In this document: positions 1 through 7,668 of the stretch, one piece after another
Numbering within the stretch: position 1 is the stretch's first letter
How the letters are laid out: every line of letters begins with the position of its first letter
DNA from: an uncultured bacterium
GTDB taxonomy: Bacteria > Verrucomicrobiota > Lentisphaeria > Oligosphaerales > Oligosphaeraceae
Direction: 5' to 3'
NCBI GenBank assembly: GCA_900548225.1
Contig: URJM01000048.1
Span: 1 to 16,452, forward strand
Length of the DNA: 16,452 nt
The notes under the pieces: model-generated
What the model saw: the letters and a program-made list of their open reading frames with translations, nothing else
What the model was told of the DNA's origin: nothing
The model's database searches: none
Translations under genes and position numbers: made by a program

Positions 1-2
1 CC

Positions 3-1253
3 CCCCGCCCCGAGGGCCGTTCCTTCGGCGGGCTTTGGGAGTTCCCTGGAGGCAAGCGCCGTGACGGCGAAGGCCTTGACGAGTGCATCAGGCGGGAGCT
101 TCGCGAGGAGCTCGCACTGGAGGTGGACACCCCGAGGCCCGTTGGAACACTGCATGGCAGACGGGAGGACGGAACGCAGATTACGCTACACTTCATGCTG
201 TGCATGGCTCCGGCTGACGCGGAGGCCGTGCCGCAGGAGGGTCAGAAGGCACAGTGGTTCCCCCCGTCCCGGTGGGACGCACTGGAGCTGGCACCCATGG
301 ACCGCGAGTTCATCCGAAGCCGTCGCGCGGAACTCCTCGGCCTCTCCCAGGAGTCGCTCTCCCTTGACGGGACATACGGACATCTCCCCCCATGGCTGAA
401 AACCCCATTCGAGGGCGGCGAAAGGCGGATGGAGATGAAACGGCTCCTGCGCGGCGGCGGCCTCCATACGGTCTGCGAAGGCGCAAAGTGCCCGAACAGG
501 TGCGAATGCTGGCGGAACCGCACGGCGACATTCATGATTCTCGGTGACACGTGCACGCGGGCATGCAGATTCTGCTCCGTAAACCACGGAAAACCCTCCG
601 CACCGGACCCAGACGAGCCCAGGCACATCGCCGAAAGCGTCGTGGAACTCGGCCTTAAATACGCCGTCGTCACATGCGTCACGCGGGACGACCTTCCCGA
701 CGGCGGCTCCGGCGCCATGGCGGATGTGGTCCGGGCAATCCGCAGTGCCAGCCCTGGCACCCTTGTGGAGGTCCTCACCAGCGACTACAATGGGGACAGG
801 CGTTGCATCGAGTCCGTCATCCAGGCCGGCCCCGCGGTCTTCGGCCACAACATCGAGACCGTCGAAAGGCTCAGTCCGCAGATTCGCTCACGCGCGACAT
901 ACCGCCGCACTCTCGAGGTCCTCGCATACGCGGCGTCCCTCTCGGACGGGTCGATGGCTGTCAAGAGCGGGTTGATGCTGGGGCTTGGCGAAGAGGAGGA
1001 GGAGATCCGCCAGACCCTCAGGGACCTCCGGGGGGCGGGAGTCTCGGTTGTGACGCTGGGGCAGTATCTGCAGCCGACTCCGGCGCAGGTGCCCGTCTCA
1101 CGCTTCATACCTCCCTCGGAGTTCCTGCAGTGGCGCCGCTTTGCGGAGGAGGAGCTTGGCTTCGCACGCGCCGTCTGCGGCCCCCTTGTCCGCAGCTCAT
1201 ACCTGGCAGGTGAGGCATATTTCCAGGCCACGGGGACGCACGGCTGCGGCTGA
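3..1253 (+). CDS. lipA: Nudix (MutT-like) domain fused to lipoyl synthase, 5' end outside window
   Basis: The radical-SAM lipoyl synthase part inserts two sulfurs into protein-bound octanoyl groups, the last step of lipoate synthesis. Counting from the first in-frame codon at 3, the frame is open for 416 residues. Residues 1 to about 112 are a MutT-type Nudix domain lacking only its first strand: a WEFPGGK motif, then a complete Nudix box G17-x5-E23-x7-R31-E32-L33-x-E35-E36. From about residue 128 (LPPWL) LipA begins: auxiliary-cluster cysteines C158-x4-C163-x5-C169, radical-SAM C184-x3-C188-x2-C191, and the C-terminal RSSY serine motif at 397-400. No stop separates the parts, so a GTG at 123 would cut the Nudix domain in half and is unlikely to be the true start. 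The Nudix substrate is unknown. The missing N-terminus could be only the Nudix start or a further domain such as LipB or MutY. hpt follows after 67 nt. Confidence 0.95.
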   Translation, partial: PRPEGRSFGGLWEFPGGKRRDGEGLDECIRRELREELALEVDTPRPVGTLHGRREDGTQITLHFMLCMAPADAEAVPQEGQKAQWFPPSRWDALELAPMDREFIRSRRAELLGLSQESLSLDGTYGHLPPWLKTPFEGGERRMEMKRLLRGGGLHTVCEGAKCPNRCECWRNRTATFMILGDTCTRACRFCSVNHGKPSAPDPDEPRHIAESVVELGLKYAVVTCVTRDDLPDGGSGAMADVVRAIRSASPGTLVEVLTSDYNGDRRCIESVIQAGPAVFGHNIETVERLSPQIRSRATYRRTLEVLAYAASLSDGSMAVKSGLMLGLGEEEEEIRQTLRDLRGAGVSVVTLGQYLQPTPAQVPVSRFIPPSEFLQWRRFAEEELGFARAVCGPLVRSSYLAGEAYFQATGTHGCG

Positions 1254-1320
1254 CACGCCCTCACCCCCCCACCGACGATTTCCCAGTCATACAAGCAACC
1301 TTCAGCGCATTCGAACAACC

Positions 1321-1848
1321 ATGAAAATCCTTTTGACATACGAGCAGATTCAGGCGCGCATCGAGGAGATGGCGCAGGAGATCGACAAGGGATACGAAGG
1401 ACAGCCATACACCGTCATGGCACTCCTCAACGGAGCATGCTACTTCGCCGTCGACCTGACACGCCACCTCAAGGGCGACTTCATCCTGGACTCCGTCCTC
1501 GTCTCAAGCTACGTGGACGACCATTCAACCGGACGCATCACCATGCGCGGAACCCCGAAGAAGCCCGTGGCGGGACGGCATGTCCTTCTGGTGGACGAGG
1601 TGCTGGACACCGCCCTCACGCTCTCCTCCATCAAGCGCTATTTCAAGGAGCAGGGCGCCATCGACGTCAAGACGGCCGTGCTCGTCCAGAAGTCCCGCCC
1701 CCTGCATCCACAGGCAAAGGATTTCAAGGCCGAGTGGGTCGGTTTCCAGATGCCCGACCGCTTCCTGATTGGATGCGGAATGGACTACAACGAACGCTTC
1801 CGCCAGCTTCCCTATATTGCCGAGATGGAGGCATCCGACCTTTCATGA
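1321..1848 (+). CDS. hpt: Hypoxanthine phosphoribosyltransferase
   Basis: This cytosolic purine-salvage enzyme converts hypoxanthine or guanine plus PRPP to IMP or GMP. The 175-residue protein has normal family length. The PRPP-binding loop is VLLVDEVLDTALTL at residues 88-101, the family's (V/L)(E/D)D..DT..T signature. A purine-contacting lysine follows in AVLVQKSRP, and the C-terminal DRFLIGCGMDYNERFRQLPYI-like segment is typical of bacterial HPRTs. The acidic-aromatic stretch SSYVDDHSTG is the flexible active-site loop. The ATG at 1321 is chosen because MKILLTYEQI aligns with HPRT N-termini; there is no recognisable Shine-Dalgarno before it. Its TGA overlaps the murD ATG (ATGA), which suggests translational coupling. 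The gene could be annotated as a xanthine/hypoxanthine variant, but the HPRT family is clear. Confidence 0.93.
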   Translation: MKILLTYEQIQARIEEMAQEIDKGYEGQPYTVMALLNGACYFAVDLTRHLKGDFILDSVLVSSYVDDHSTGRITMRGTPKKPVAGRHVLLVDEVLDTALTLSSIKRYFKEQGAIDVKTAVLVQKSRPLHPQAKDFKAEWVGFQMPDRFLIGCGMDYNERFRQLPYIAEMEASDLS

Positions 1849-3251
1849 GCGACCTGGCGGGGCTTGGAATCCTTGTTCTCGGCGCAGGTGTCAGCGGCTG
1901 TGCGGCCGCCCGCCTTGCCCATTCCCGTGGCGCGGAGGTGACGGTCGTTGACTCGGCGCCTCGGGAGAGACTCTCCGCGGACGCGCTTCGCCTGGAGTCC
2001 GAGGGGATTGCGTTAAGGTGCGGGGAGCTTCCCGCCGCCTGGGACGGACCAGAGGTTTCCCAAGTGGTCGTCAGCCCCGGCGTCCGTCTTGACTCCCCCC
2101 TGCACCGTCTGGCCGAGAGCACTGGCGCGGCCATCGTTGGCGAGCTTGAGTTCGGCGCATCCTTTTTGAAGTGCCCGTGCCTGGCCGTCACGGGAACAAA
2201 CGGCAAGACCACCACCACCGAGCTTCTGGCCGCATGCCTTGAGGGCGCCGGATGCAGGGCGCTTGCCTCCGGCAACATCGGGCTCCCCGTCTCCCAGGTA
2301 GCCTTGGAGAACCGGCAGCTTGACTGCCTGGTGGTGGAGGTGAGCAGCTTCCAGCTTGAACACGCAGCCAGCTTCCAGCCACAGGTCGCAATCCTCCTGA
2401 ATGTCACCCCCGACCACCTCGACCGCCACGGAACCCTCGAAAGGTATCGCTCGCTGAAGGCACGGCTTCTCGAACAGGTGGCCCCGGGCGGCACGGCAAT
2501 CTACCACGCCGCCGGCGAGGAGTCACTGAGGCTGCCCGAGACAGTCAGGCGCTCGAGAATCTGGCTCGCAGGTGAAACGCCGAACATCGACGGGCGCCCC
2601 AGCGGAAAGGACTGGCGCGTCGGGGTGGACGGGCTGCGCACGGTCGCACAGGGCGAGGAAGGACTCTCCGAAGAACTCCTTATGCCACGTTCAATGCTCA
2701 CACTCCAGGGAAACCACAACCTCGCAAACGCGCTGGCGGTGGTCGCCGCGATGGACGCACTCGGATTCCCGTTCGAAAAATACCGGATGCAACTCTCCAA
2801 TTTCCAAAGCGGCCCGCACAGAATCCAATTTGTCGCGGCACGCAATGGAGTCAAGTTCTTTGACGACTCTAAGGCAACTGACGCGGATGCACTCGTCCAG
2901 GCACTCAGGACCCTGGGGCCAAGCGTCGGAAAAACCGTGCATCTCATAGCGGGAGGACTGGACAAGGGATGCTCCCTCGCCGAAGCCAAACCCGAAATAA
3001 GAATGTATGTTAAAGACGCTTACTTGATAGGCGACTGCAGACTTCGCCTCGCCCAGGAATGGAAGGACGAAACGGAGTGCAGAATCTTCGATTCACTCGA
3101 GGACGCAGTCGCCTCGGCCGCACAAGACGCCCTCGACGGAGAGGTGGTCCTGCTCTCGCCTGGATGCGCCAGCATGGACATGTTCAAATCCTACGAGGAA
3201 CGGGGACGGAGATTCGCGGCCGCGGTGTCGGCACTTCCACCAGTAGACTGA
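1845..3251 (+). CDS. murD: UDP-N-acetylmuramoyl-L-alanine--D-glutamate ligase
   Basis: MurD adds D-glutamate to UDP-MurNAc-L-alanine in cytosolic peptidoglycan precursor synthesis, using ATP. The 468-residue protein is slightly longer than the usual ~440. It shows the N-terminal Rossmann-like GILVLGAGVSG, the ATP P-loop TGTNGKTT (116-123), SGNIG, VEVSSFQLE (E165 in the Mg/phosphate region), NVTPDHLDRH from residue 186, GNHN (289-292), the D-S-K-A-T substrate motif (K343) and the C-terminal SPGCASMDMFKSYEERG. The start ATG at 1845 overlaps the hpt stop. A GGAGG lies 13 nt upstream (1827-1831), inside hpt. An in-frame open stretch continues upstream of 1845 but lacks MurD similarity. No other mur gene is next to it here, so it sits outside a classical dcw cluster within this window. 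Confidence 0.98.
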   Translation: MSDLAGLGILVLGAGVSGCAAARLAHSRGAEVTVVDSAPRERLSADALRLESEGIALRCGELPAAWDGPEVSQVVVSPGVRLDSPLHRLAESTGAAIVGELEFGASFLKCPCLAVTGTNGKTTTTELLAACLEGAGCRALASGNIGLPVSQVALENRQLDCLVVEVSSFQLEHAASFQPQVAILLNVTPDHLDRHGTLERYRSLKARLLEQVAPGGTAIYHAAGEESLRLPETVRRSRIWLAGETPNIDGRPSGKDWRVGVDGLRTVAQGEEGLSEELLMPRSMLTLQGNHNLANALAVVAAMDALGFPFEKYRMQLSNFQSGPHRIQFVAARNGVKFFDDSKATDADALVQALRTLGPSVGKTVHLIAGGLDKGCSLAEAKPEIRMYVKDAYLIGDCRLRLAQEWKDETECRIFDSLEDAVASAAQDALDGEVVLLSPGCASMDMFKSYEERGRRFAAAVSALPPVD

Positions 3252-3303
3252 CTTTCTTGTACTTGAAGTTATAACTATCTAATCCAGAGGACGTTACAAA
3301 GAC

Positions 3304-4392
3304 ATGAACACTCTTCTCCGCGTCGGTTCCGCTGCGACCCTCTCCCTGGTCATGCTGGGGCTTGTTGGCTGCCGCAGCAACAAGTCTGACACTTCCACCT
3401 ACACCGGCCTCATGAGCGGCCGCGGGAACATCCCCCCTGCGTATGTCGAGGTGAAGCCGATTCCGCGTGTCATCGGCGGCGCTGACGCCTCGACAGGCAT
3501 CTCCGTCTTCGACGAGATTGGAGGCGAGTCGGGTTTCGAGGTCGAAAGCCCCATCCTCGAGGACGAGGTCGCCCCCGCCGAGGTCGAGACCGTGGACGCG
3601 CCGAAGGACGCGGCCCCTGCCACCCCCGGCCACCGCGTTCTCCCGAAGGTCCCCAACGGGGACTCGGTGCCGGCACTTGCGACTGACAAGAGCGGAGTCA
3701 GGGTCTATGTCGTCCGTGGCGGCGACACCCTCTCCAGGATTGCCGCCGCACATGGGGTCAAGACCACCGACATGATGGCCGCCAATCCCACTCTCAAGAG
3801 CGCCGACAAGATCTTCGTCGGCCAGAAGCTGAACCTGCCCGCCAATGCGAAGGGCGTCAGCGGTGACGCGCCCGCCGCCGCGCAGAAGGGCGCCGCCGCC
3901 AGCGCCCCCGCGGCTGCCGCCAAGTCCGGAACCCACGAGGCCATCCCCGCCGACGGCAAATACACCGTCCGCGCCGGCGATTCGCTTTGGACAGTCGCCC
4001 GTCGCCACGGGCTCAAGAGCGATGACATCCGCCGCTGGAGCAATCTCACCTCTGACAATCTCCAGGTCGGACAGGTCCTCATCCTGAAGGGCGAACCCGC
4101 TGCTGAAAAGGCGGCTCCCGCTGTTCCGGCGACGATTCCCGCCGCGCCAGTCAGCGACGACCAGCCCGTGATTCCCGCCGATGACGTGGCGGCCCCCGCA
4201 ATCGGCGACCCCGCAGTCGAGGATGTGGCCAAGAAGCCCTTCCAGCATCTTGTGATGAGCGGAGACACCCTTGAGAGCATCGCCAGCTACTACGATGACA
4301 TCACGGTCGAGTCGATTCTCCAGGCAAATCCCCAGATCAAGTCGAATGCCGACCTGAAGGAGGGCATGGAGATCAACATCATCCTGAAATAG
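3304..4392 (+). CDS. Lipoprotein with three LysM domains
   Basis: This is a predicted envelope lipoprotein that binds peptidoglycan. Residues 1-22 form a lipoprotein signal peptide with lipobox L-V-G-C and lipidated Cys23; residue +2 is Arg, so by the enteric Lol rule it would go to the outer membrane (inference). Three LysM domains follow: about 134-179 (RGGDTLSRIA), 219-262 (RAGDSLWTVA) and 313-362 (SGDTLESIA), the last running to the C-terminus. They are joined by Ala/Pro-rich linkers, and a acidic/Pro-rich spacer occupies 24-133. No peptidase, amidase or transglycosylase domain is present, so it may be a tether or scaffold rather than a hydrolase. The ATG at 3304 is preceded by AGAGGA 12 nt upstream. 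It follows murD after 52 nt, which suits cell-wall co-expression, though an AT-rich gap could hold its own promoter. Confidence 0.9.
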   Translation: MNTLLRVGSAATLSLVMLGLVGCRSNKSDTSTYTGLMSGRGNIPPAYVEVKPIPRVIGGADASTGISVFDEIGGESGFEVESPILEDEVAPAEVETVDAPKDAAPATPGHRVLPKVPNGDSVPALATDKSGVRVYVVRGGDTLSRIAAAHGVKTTDMMAANPTLKSADKIFVGQKLNLPANAKGVSGDAPAAAQKGAAASAPAAAAKSGTHEAIPADGKYTVRAGDSLWTVARRHGLKSDDIRRWSNLTSDNLQVGQVLILKGEPAAEKAAPAVPATIPAAPVSDDQPVIPADDVAAPAIGDPAVEDVAKKPFQHLVMSGDTLESIASYYDDITVESILQANPQIKSNADLKEGMEINIILK

Positions 4393-4426
4393 AGAGAGGA
4401 ACTTTTGCATTCCGGCCCGGCGTTTC

Positions 4427-4455
4427 CCGACAGTGGGATGGCAGGGTCTTATAGT
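4427..4455 (+). promoter_or_regulatory. Candidate sigma70-type promoter for the aldolase gene
   Basis: CCGACA (4427-4432, 4 of 6 matches to TTGACA) and TATAGT (4450-4455, 5 of 6 matches to TATAAT) are separated by 17 nt. They lie in the 124-nt gap between the LysM gene and the aldolase, giving a predicted leader of roughly 55 nt. No transcription data are available; this is pattern matching only. Confidence 0.45.
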
Positions 4456-4516
4456 ACGCGAGTTTTCCCGAACGGCCACACGGCCAAAACAGTAAACACA
4501 TAGGAATCCCAAAGCG

Positions 4517-5467
4517 ATGATTGTCACTACGAAGGAACTCTTCAAGCACGCCTACGGCAAGTACGCCATCGGCGCCTACAACATCAACAACCTGGAACAG
4601 TGCATGGGCCTCTTCCGCGGCAATATCGCCAGCAAGGCTCCGTTCATCATCCAGATCTCCAAGGGCGCCCGCAGCTACACCAACAAGCTGATGCTCGAGG
4701 GCATCATCCGCGCCGCAGACCAGGTCTTCCCAGAGGCCATCTTCGCCGTCCACCTGGACCACGGTGACGAGGCGACCTGCATGGACTGCATCAACTCCGG
4801 CTTCTACAGCTCCGTCATGATCGACGCATCCAGCAAGCCCTTCGAGGAAAACGTCGCCATCACCAAGCGCGTCGTGGAAGCAGCCCACGCAAAGGGACTG
4901 GTTGTCGAGGCTGAGCTCGGACAGCTGGGCGGCGTCGAGGAACACGTCTCCGTCTCCGAGGCGGATGCGAAGCTGACCGACCCCGACAACGCGAAGGAGT
5001 TTGTCGAGCGCACTGGCTGCGACAGCCTGGCCTGCGCCATCGGCACCAGCCACGGCGCCTTCAAGTTCACCGGCACCCAGGGACTCCACTTTGACGTCCT
5101 CGCCGAAATCCAGAAGCGCCTGCCTGACTTCCCGCTGGTCATGCATGGTTCCAGCTCCGTCCCGCAGGACGAGGTTCGCCGCATCAACATCGCCGGCGGA
5201 AAGCTTGCCGGCGCGAAGGGTGTCGACCCCGACCAGTTCCTGCCCGCCGCCAAGCTCGGCGTGACCAAGATCAACATCGACACTGACGGCCGCCTGGTCT
5301 GGTGCCGCGTCCACCGCGAACACTTCATCCTGGAGCCCCAGGATTTCGACCTGCGTCCCGCCGGCAAGGAGTTCATGGCCGCATACGCCGACTTCATCGC
5401 CGCCAAGAACGTGAAGCTGGGTTCCGCCGGACAGCTCGACAGCGTCCGCGAGTTCCTCGGCAAGTAA
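4517..5467 (+). CDS. fba: Class II fructose-bisphosphate aldolase
   Basis: This zinc-dependent TIM-barrel enzyme cleaves fructose 1,6-bisphosphate to dihydroxyacetone phosphate and glyceraldehyde 3-phosphate in glycolysis and the reverse in gluconeogenesis. The 316-residue protein has normal class II length. Visible motifs are HLDHGD (H79-D84, with catalytic D81 and zinc ligand H82), VVEAELGQLGG (129-139, E133), AIGTSHGAFKF with zinc ligand H179, VMHGSSSVP with zinc ligand H210, and NIDTD at 253-257 for phosphate binding. The ATG at 4517 matches the family N-terminus (MIVTTKELFKHAY) and has AGGA 11 nt upstream. A promoter-like site lies upstream and an intrinsic terminator lies 34 nt after the stop, so it is probably transcribed alone. 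A tagatose-bisphosphate aldolase cannot be fully excluded from motifs. Confidence 0.95.
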   Translation: MIVTTKELFKHAYGKYAIGAYNINNLEQCMGLFRGNIASKAPFIIQISKGARSYTNKLMLEGIIRAADQVFPEAIFAVHLDHGDEATCMDCINSGFYSSVMIDASSKPFEENVAITKRVVEAAHAKGLVVEAELGQLGGVEEHVSVSEADAKLTDPDNAKEFVERTGCDSLACAIGTSHGAFKFTGTQGLHFDVLAEIQKRLPDFPLVMHGSSSVPQDEVRRINIAGGKLAGAKGVDPDQFLPAAKLGVTKINIDTDGRLVWCRVHREHFILEPQDFDLRPAGKEFMAAYADFIAAKNVKLGSAGQLDSVREFLGK

Positions 5468-5501
5468 TGCCGCAGGCAGGAATAGCCCCTGTCTAATCAA
5501 T

Positions 5502-5547
5502 AAGGCCGTGGAGCTGCAACCCGCAGTTTCACGGCCTTGCTCTTTTC
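5502..5547 (+). terminator. Intrinsic terminator after the aldolase gene
   Basis: AAGGCCGTG (5502-5510) pairs perfectly with CACGGCCTT (5530-5538). An inner CTGC/GCAG stem sits in the loop, and GCTCTTTTC follows as a T-rich tail. The hairpin ends just before the ATG of the HAD gene at 5556 and covers a GTG at 5508 that could otherwise be read as that gene's start. Confidence 0.75.
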
Positions 5548-5555
5548 AGGAAAAG

Positions 5556-6158
5556 ATGGAATTCACCACGACCACGAATCCATACCGTCTTGTCGCACTG
5601 GATATCGGCAATACGCTCATCCGTCAATTTCTCCCGGGAATGCACAGGGCGCTTGGGCTGCCAGACGACGGAGGAGGGGTCAATCTCCAAATCGAACCCT
5701 TCGGCGAAAGCTTCAGGGATTTCCTCCTGGGAAAAATCTCCGAGGAGGAGTATCTGCAGGAGTTCGAAAGACGGTTCGACGGACGATGGACGGTCCAGGA
5801 AATCCTCCGTGCCCACGAGGAGTATCTCCTGCCCTCAATCGAGGGAATGCCCGAGCTTGTCAGGGAAATGGCACAGGCAGGCACGAGGTTTGTATTCTTC
5901 TCCGATATCAATCCAATCCACTTCCGACGCTTCCGGGAACTCACACGAGGCGAATACGACTTCATTGCCGATGCAATCCGAAGCGACGAGGTCCACGCAC
6001 TCAAACCCTCCGAGAAGATGTTCAACGCCTTCGAGGAAAAGTATGGACGCCCGGACCTGTATCTCGATGACAGAAGCGACCTGGTAGACGCCGCAAACAA
6101 ACGGGGCTGGCACGCCGTCCGCGCCGGAAACGCCGCCCGCCTGAGAAAGGAACTATAG
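5556..6158 (+). CDS. HAD-family phosphatase (YihX-like)
   Basis: This is a predicted cytosolic haloacid-dehalogenase-superfamily phosphohydrolase of 200 residues. Motif I is VALDIGNT, with nucleophile D16; the usual second Asp is Gly18, as in YihX-type glucose-1-phosphate phosphatases. Motif II is FVFFSD (S116), motif III is K150 in ALKPSEKMF, and motif IV is YLDDRSD (D171, D172) followed by the usual AANKRGWHAV. A small helical cap lies between motifs I and II (about 25-95). The ATG at 5556 is preferred over the in-frame GTG at 5508 because the GTG lies in the terminator stem and the ATG is preceded by AGGA, though only 4 nt away. The substrate cannot be predicted; a sugar phosphate is a reasonable guess given the aldolase next door. 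Confidence 0.85.
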   Translation: MEFTTTTNPYRLVALDIGNTLIRQFLPGMHRALGLPDDGGGVNLQIEPFGESFRDFLLGKISEEEYLQEFERRFDGRWTVQEILRAHEEYLLPSIEGMPELVREMAQAGTRFVFFSDINPIHFRRFRELTRGEYDFIADAIRSDEVHALKPSEKMFNAFEEKYGRPDLYLDDRSDLVDAANKRGWHAVRAGNAARLRKEL

Positions 6159-6190
6159 GGAGGCGGGCAAGGGGAAGAGGAAGCGACCTG

Positions 6191-6231
6191 CCTTCGCCGG
6201 GCGACACCACGCCGTGGGAGGAGGCCGAAGG
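6191..6231 (+). terminator. Weak inverted repeat after the HAD gene
   Basis: CCTTCG (6191-6196) pairs with CGAAGG (6226-6231), with two further pairs after a bulged C. A nested GGCG/CGCC lies inside. It begins 32 nt after the HAD stop, in the gap between the convergent HAD and metY genes. There is no T-run, so a terminator role is only possible. Confidence 0.3.
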
Positions 6232-6290
6232 GAGGCGTTTGACGACGCATCCCTTCAAGGTTGTCCCCTCGCCCATGCAGTGGCTTCAGT

Positions 6291-6305
6291 GGAGGCGGGT
6301 CCTCC
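6291..6305 (-). terminator. GGAGG/CCTCC hairpin after metY
   Basis: GGAGG (6291-6295) and CCTCC (6301-6305) form a 5-bp stem with a 5-nt loop, 21 nt past the metY stop. There is no T-tract. It is listed because stronger hairpins of the same composition follow alaS and trpS. Confidence 0.3.
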
Positions 6306-6326
6306 CTTCTCCTTGTCTGCGGACTC

Positions 6327-7607
6327 CTAGGCGGAAAGCGCCTGGTCGAAGTCTGCGATTATATCGTCGATGTTTTCGATTCCGACGGAGAGCCTGATGA
6401 GGTCCGGGGAGACCCCTGCGGCCTTGAGCTCCTCTTCGGAGAGCTGCCTATGCGTCATGCTGGCGGGGTGCAGGACGCATGTCCTTGCGTCGGCGACATG
6501 GACCACGATTGAGGCGAGTCTCAGGTTGTTCATCACCTTTTCGCCCGCTTCCTTTCCGCCCTTGACGCCGAAGCACATTACGCCCGAGCATCCCCTGGGC
6601 AGGTACTTCTGCGCCAGCGCGTGGTCTGGGCTGGACTCGAGCCCGGGGTAGTTGACCCATGCGACCTTCGGGTGCTTCTCGAGGAACCTGGCGAGCTCAA
6701 GCGCATTCTGGCTGTGCCTTTCCATGCGGAGGTGCAGTGTCTCCAGTCCGAGATTTGTCAGGAATGCGTTGAAAGCCATCTGCGGATTCCCAAAGTCCCG
6801 GATCCACTGAGCCCTCATCTTGACCGAGAATGGGCACTGGGGGAAACTCTCCGTGTAGACAAGCCCGTGGTAGCTGATGTCAGGGTTGGTGAATTCGGGG
6901 AACTTGCCGTTGGACCAGTCGAAGTCGCCCTTCTCAACGATTGCGCCGCCTACGCTGGTGGCGTGGCCGTCCATGTATTTGGTGGTGGAGTGCGTGATGA
7001 TGTCGGCGCCCCACTCGAAGGGACGACAGAGGATTGGCGTGGGGAATGTGTTGTCGACAATGAGAGGAAGCCCATTCGCATGGGCGACACGGGCGAACTT
7101 CTCAATGTCGAGGACGACTACCGAGGGATTGGTGAGGGTCTCGGCAAAGACCGCCTTCGTATTCGGACGGATTGCTGCCTGGATCTCGTCCTCGGTGGCG
7201 CCGGGCAGGACGAAGCTGAACTCGATGCCGCACTTCTTCAAGGTGTTGGTGAAGAGGCTGACGGTGCCGCCATAGAGGCTGGACGCGGCGAGAATGTGGT
7301 CGCCGGAACGGGCGAGGTTCAGAATCGCATTGGCATTCGCAGCCTGGCCGGACGAGGTGCAGACGCATGCGACGCCCCCCTCAAGTGCCGCGATCTTCTT
7401 CTCAAGGACGTCGACCGTGGGGTTGGCAAGGCGCGTGTAGAAGAAGCCAGCCGCCTTCAAGTCAAAGAGATCCGCAACGCTCTGCGCATCGTCATACTTG
7501 AAGGTCGTGCTCTGGACAATCGGGGTGATTCTGGATTCCCCGTTCTTCGGGGTGTATCCCGCCTGGACGGCGAGGGTCTCAATGTGGAATTCTCTGTTGT
7601 CGGACAT
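6327..7607 (-). CDS. metY: O-acetylhomoserine sulfhydrylase (PLP-dependent)
   Basis: This cytosolic PLP enzyme makes homocysteine from O-acetylhomoserine and sulfide in methionine synthesis. The 426-residue protein has the family's usual ~430 length. It belongs to the Cys/Met metabolism fold-type I group: YTRLANPT (57-64), the TSSGQAA cofactor-phosphate loop (84-90), LYGGT (111-115), VDNTF (D185) for the pyridine nitrogen, and Schiff-base lysine K210 in HSTTKYMDGH. The C-terminal SVGIENIDDIIADFDQAL is typical. The ATG at 7607 is chosen because MSDNREFHIETLAVQAGY matches MetY starts and AGGA sits 12 nt upstream; an in-frame TTG at 7685 would add 26 unrelated residues. The leader contains a strong hairpin. 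No other sulfur-assimilation gene is visible nearby. Confidence 0.95.
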   Translation of the reverse strand: MSDNREFHIETLAVQAGYTPKNGESRITPIVQSTTFKYDDAQSVADLFDLKAAGFFYTRLANPTVDVLEKKIAALEGGVACVCTSSGQAANANAILNLARSGDHILAASSLYGGTVSLFTNTLKKCGIEFSFVLPGATEDEIQAAIRPNTKAVFAETLTNPSVVVLDIEKFARVAHANGLPLIVDNTFPTPILCRPFEWGADIITHSTTKYMDGHATSVGGAIVEKGDFDWSNGKFPEFTNPDISYHGLVYTESFPQCPFSVKMRAQWIRDFGNPQMAFNAFLTNLGLETLHLRMERHSQNALELARFLEKHPKVAWVNYPGLESSPDHALAQKYLPRGCSGVMCFGVKGGKEAGEKVMNNLRLASIVVHVADARTCVLHPASMTHRQLSEEELKAAGVSPDLIRLSVGIENIDDIIADFDQALSA

Positions 7608-7649
7608 GGTATTATTGATTCCTGGAGTTGAGTGGCTTACAATGTGGTT

Positions 7650-7668
7650 CCCGGCACTGGGTGCCAGG
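7650..7668 (-). promoter_or_regulatory. Hairpin in the metY leader, possible riboswitch or attenuator part
   Basis: On the minus strand an 8-nt arm CCTGGCAC pairs with GTGCCGGG (one T-G wobble) around a CCA loop, 42 nt upstream of the metY ATG. It is flanked by CATGAGAGG on the 5' side and AACC on the 3' side. This recalls, but does not match, SAM-I/SAM-IV riboswitch cores (CATGAG...GGCAACC). GGCT further upstream can pair with AGCC downstream to enclose it. The function is inferred only from position before a methionine gene. Confidence 0.35.

Noticed and set aside
123..1253. A GTG at 123 as the start of lipA.
   Set aside because: It lies inside the Nudix domain, after its catalytic box. 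The frame is open to the left edge and encodes a good Nudix sequence, so the real start is outside the window.
3251..3285. AT-rich stretch with TTGTAC and TATCTAAT as a promoter for the LysM gene.
   Set aside because: No hexamer pair with acceptable spacing could be found; only the base composition is suggestive.
3184..5500. Long minus-strand open frames opposite the LysM and aldolase genes.
   Set aside because: They are the GC-rich antisense shadows of two genes with clear family motifs.
5508..5555. GTG at 5508 as the HAD gene start.
   Set aside because: It is within the left stem of the aldolase terminator; the ATG at 5556 is preceded by AGGA and matches the family start.
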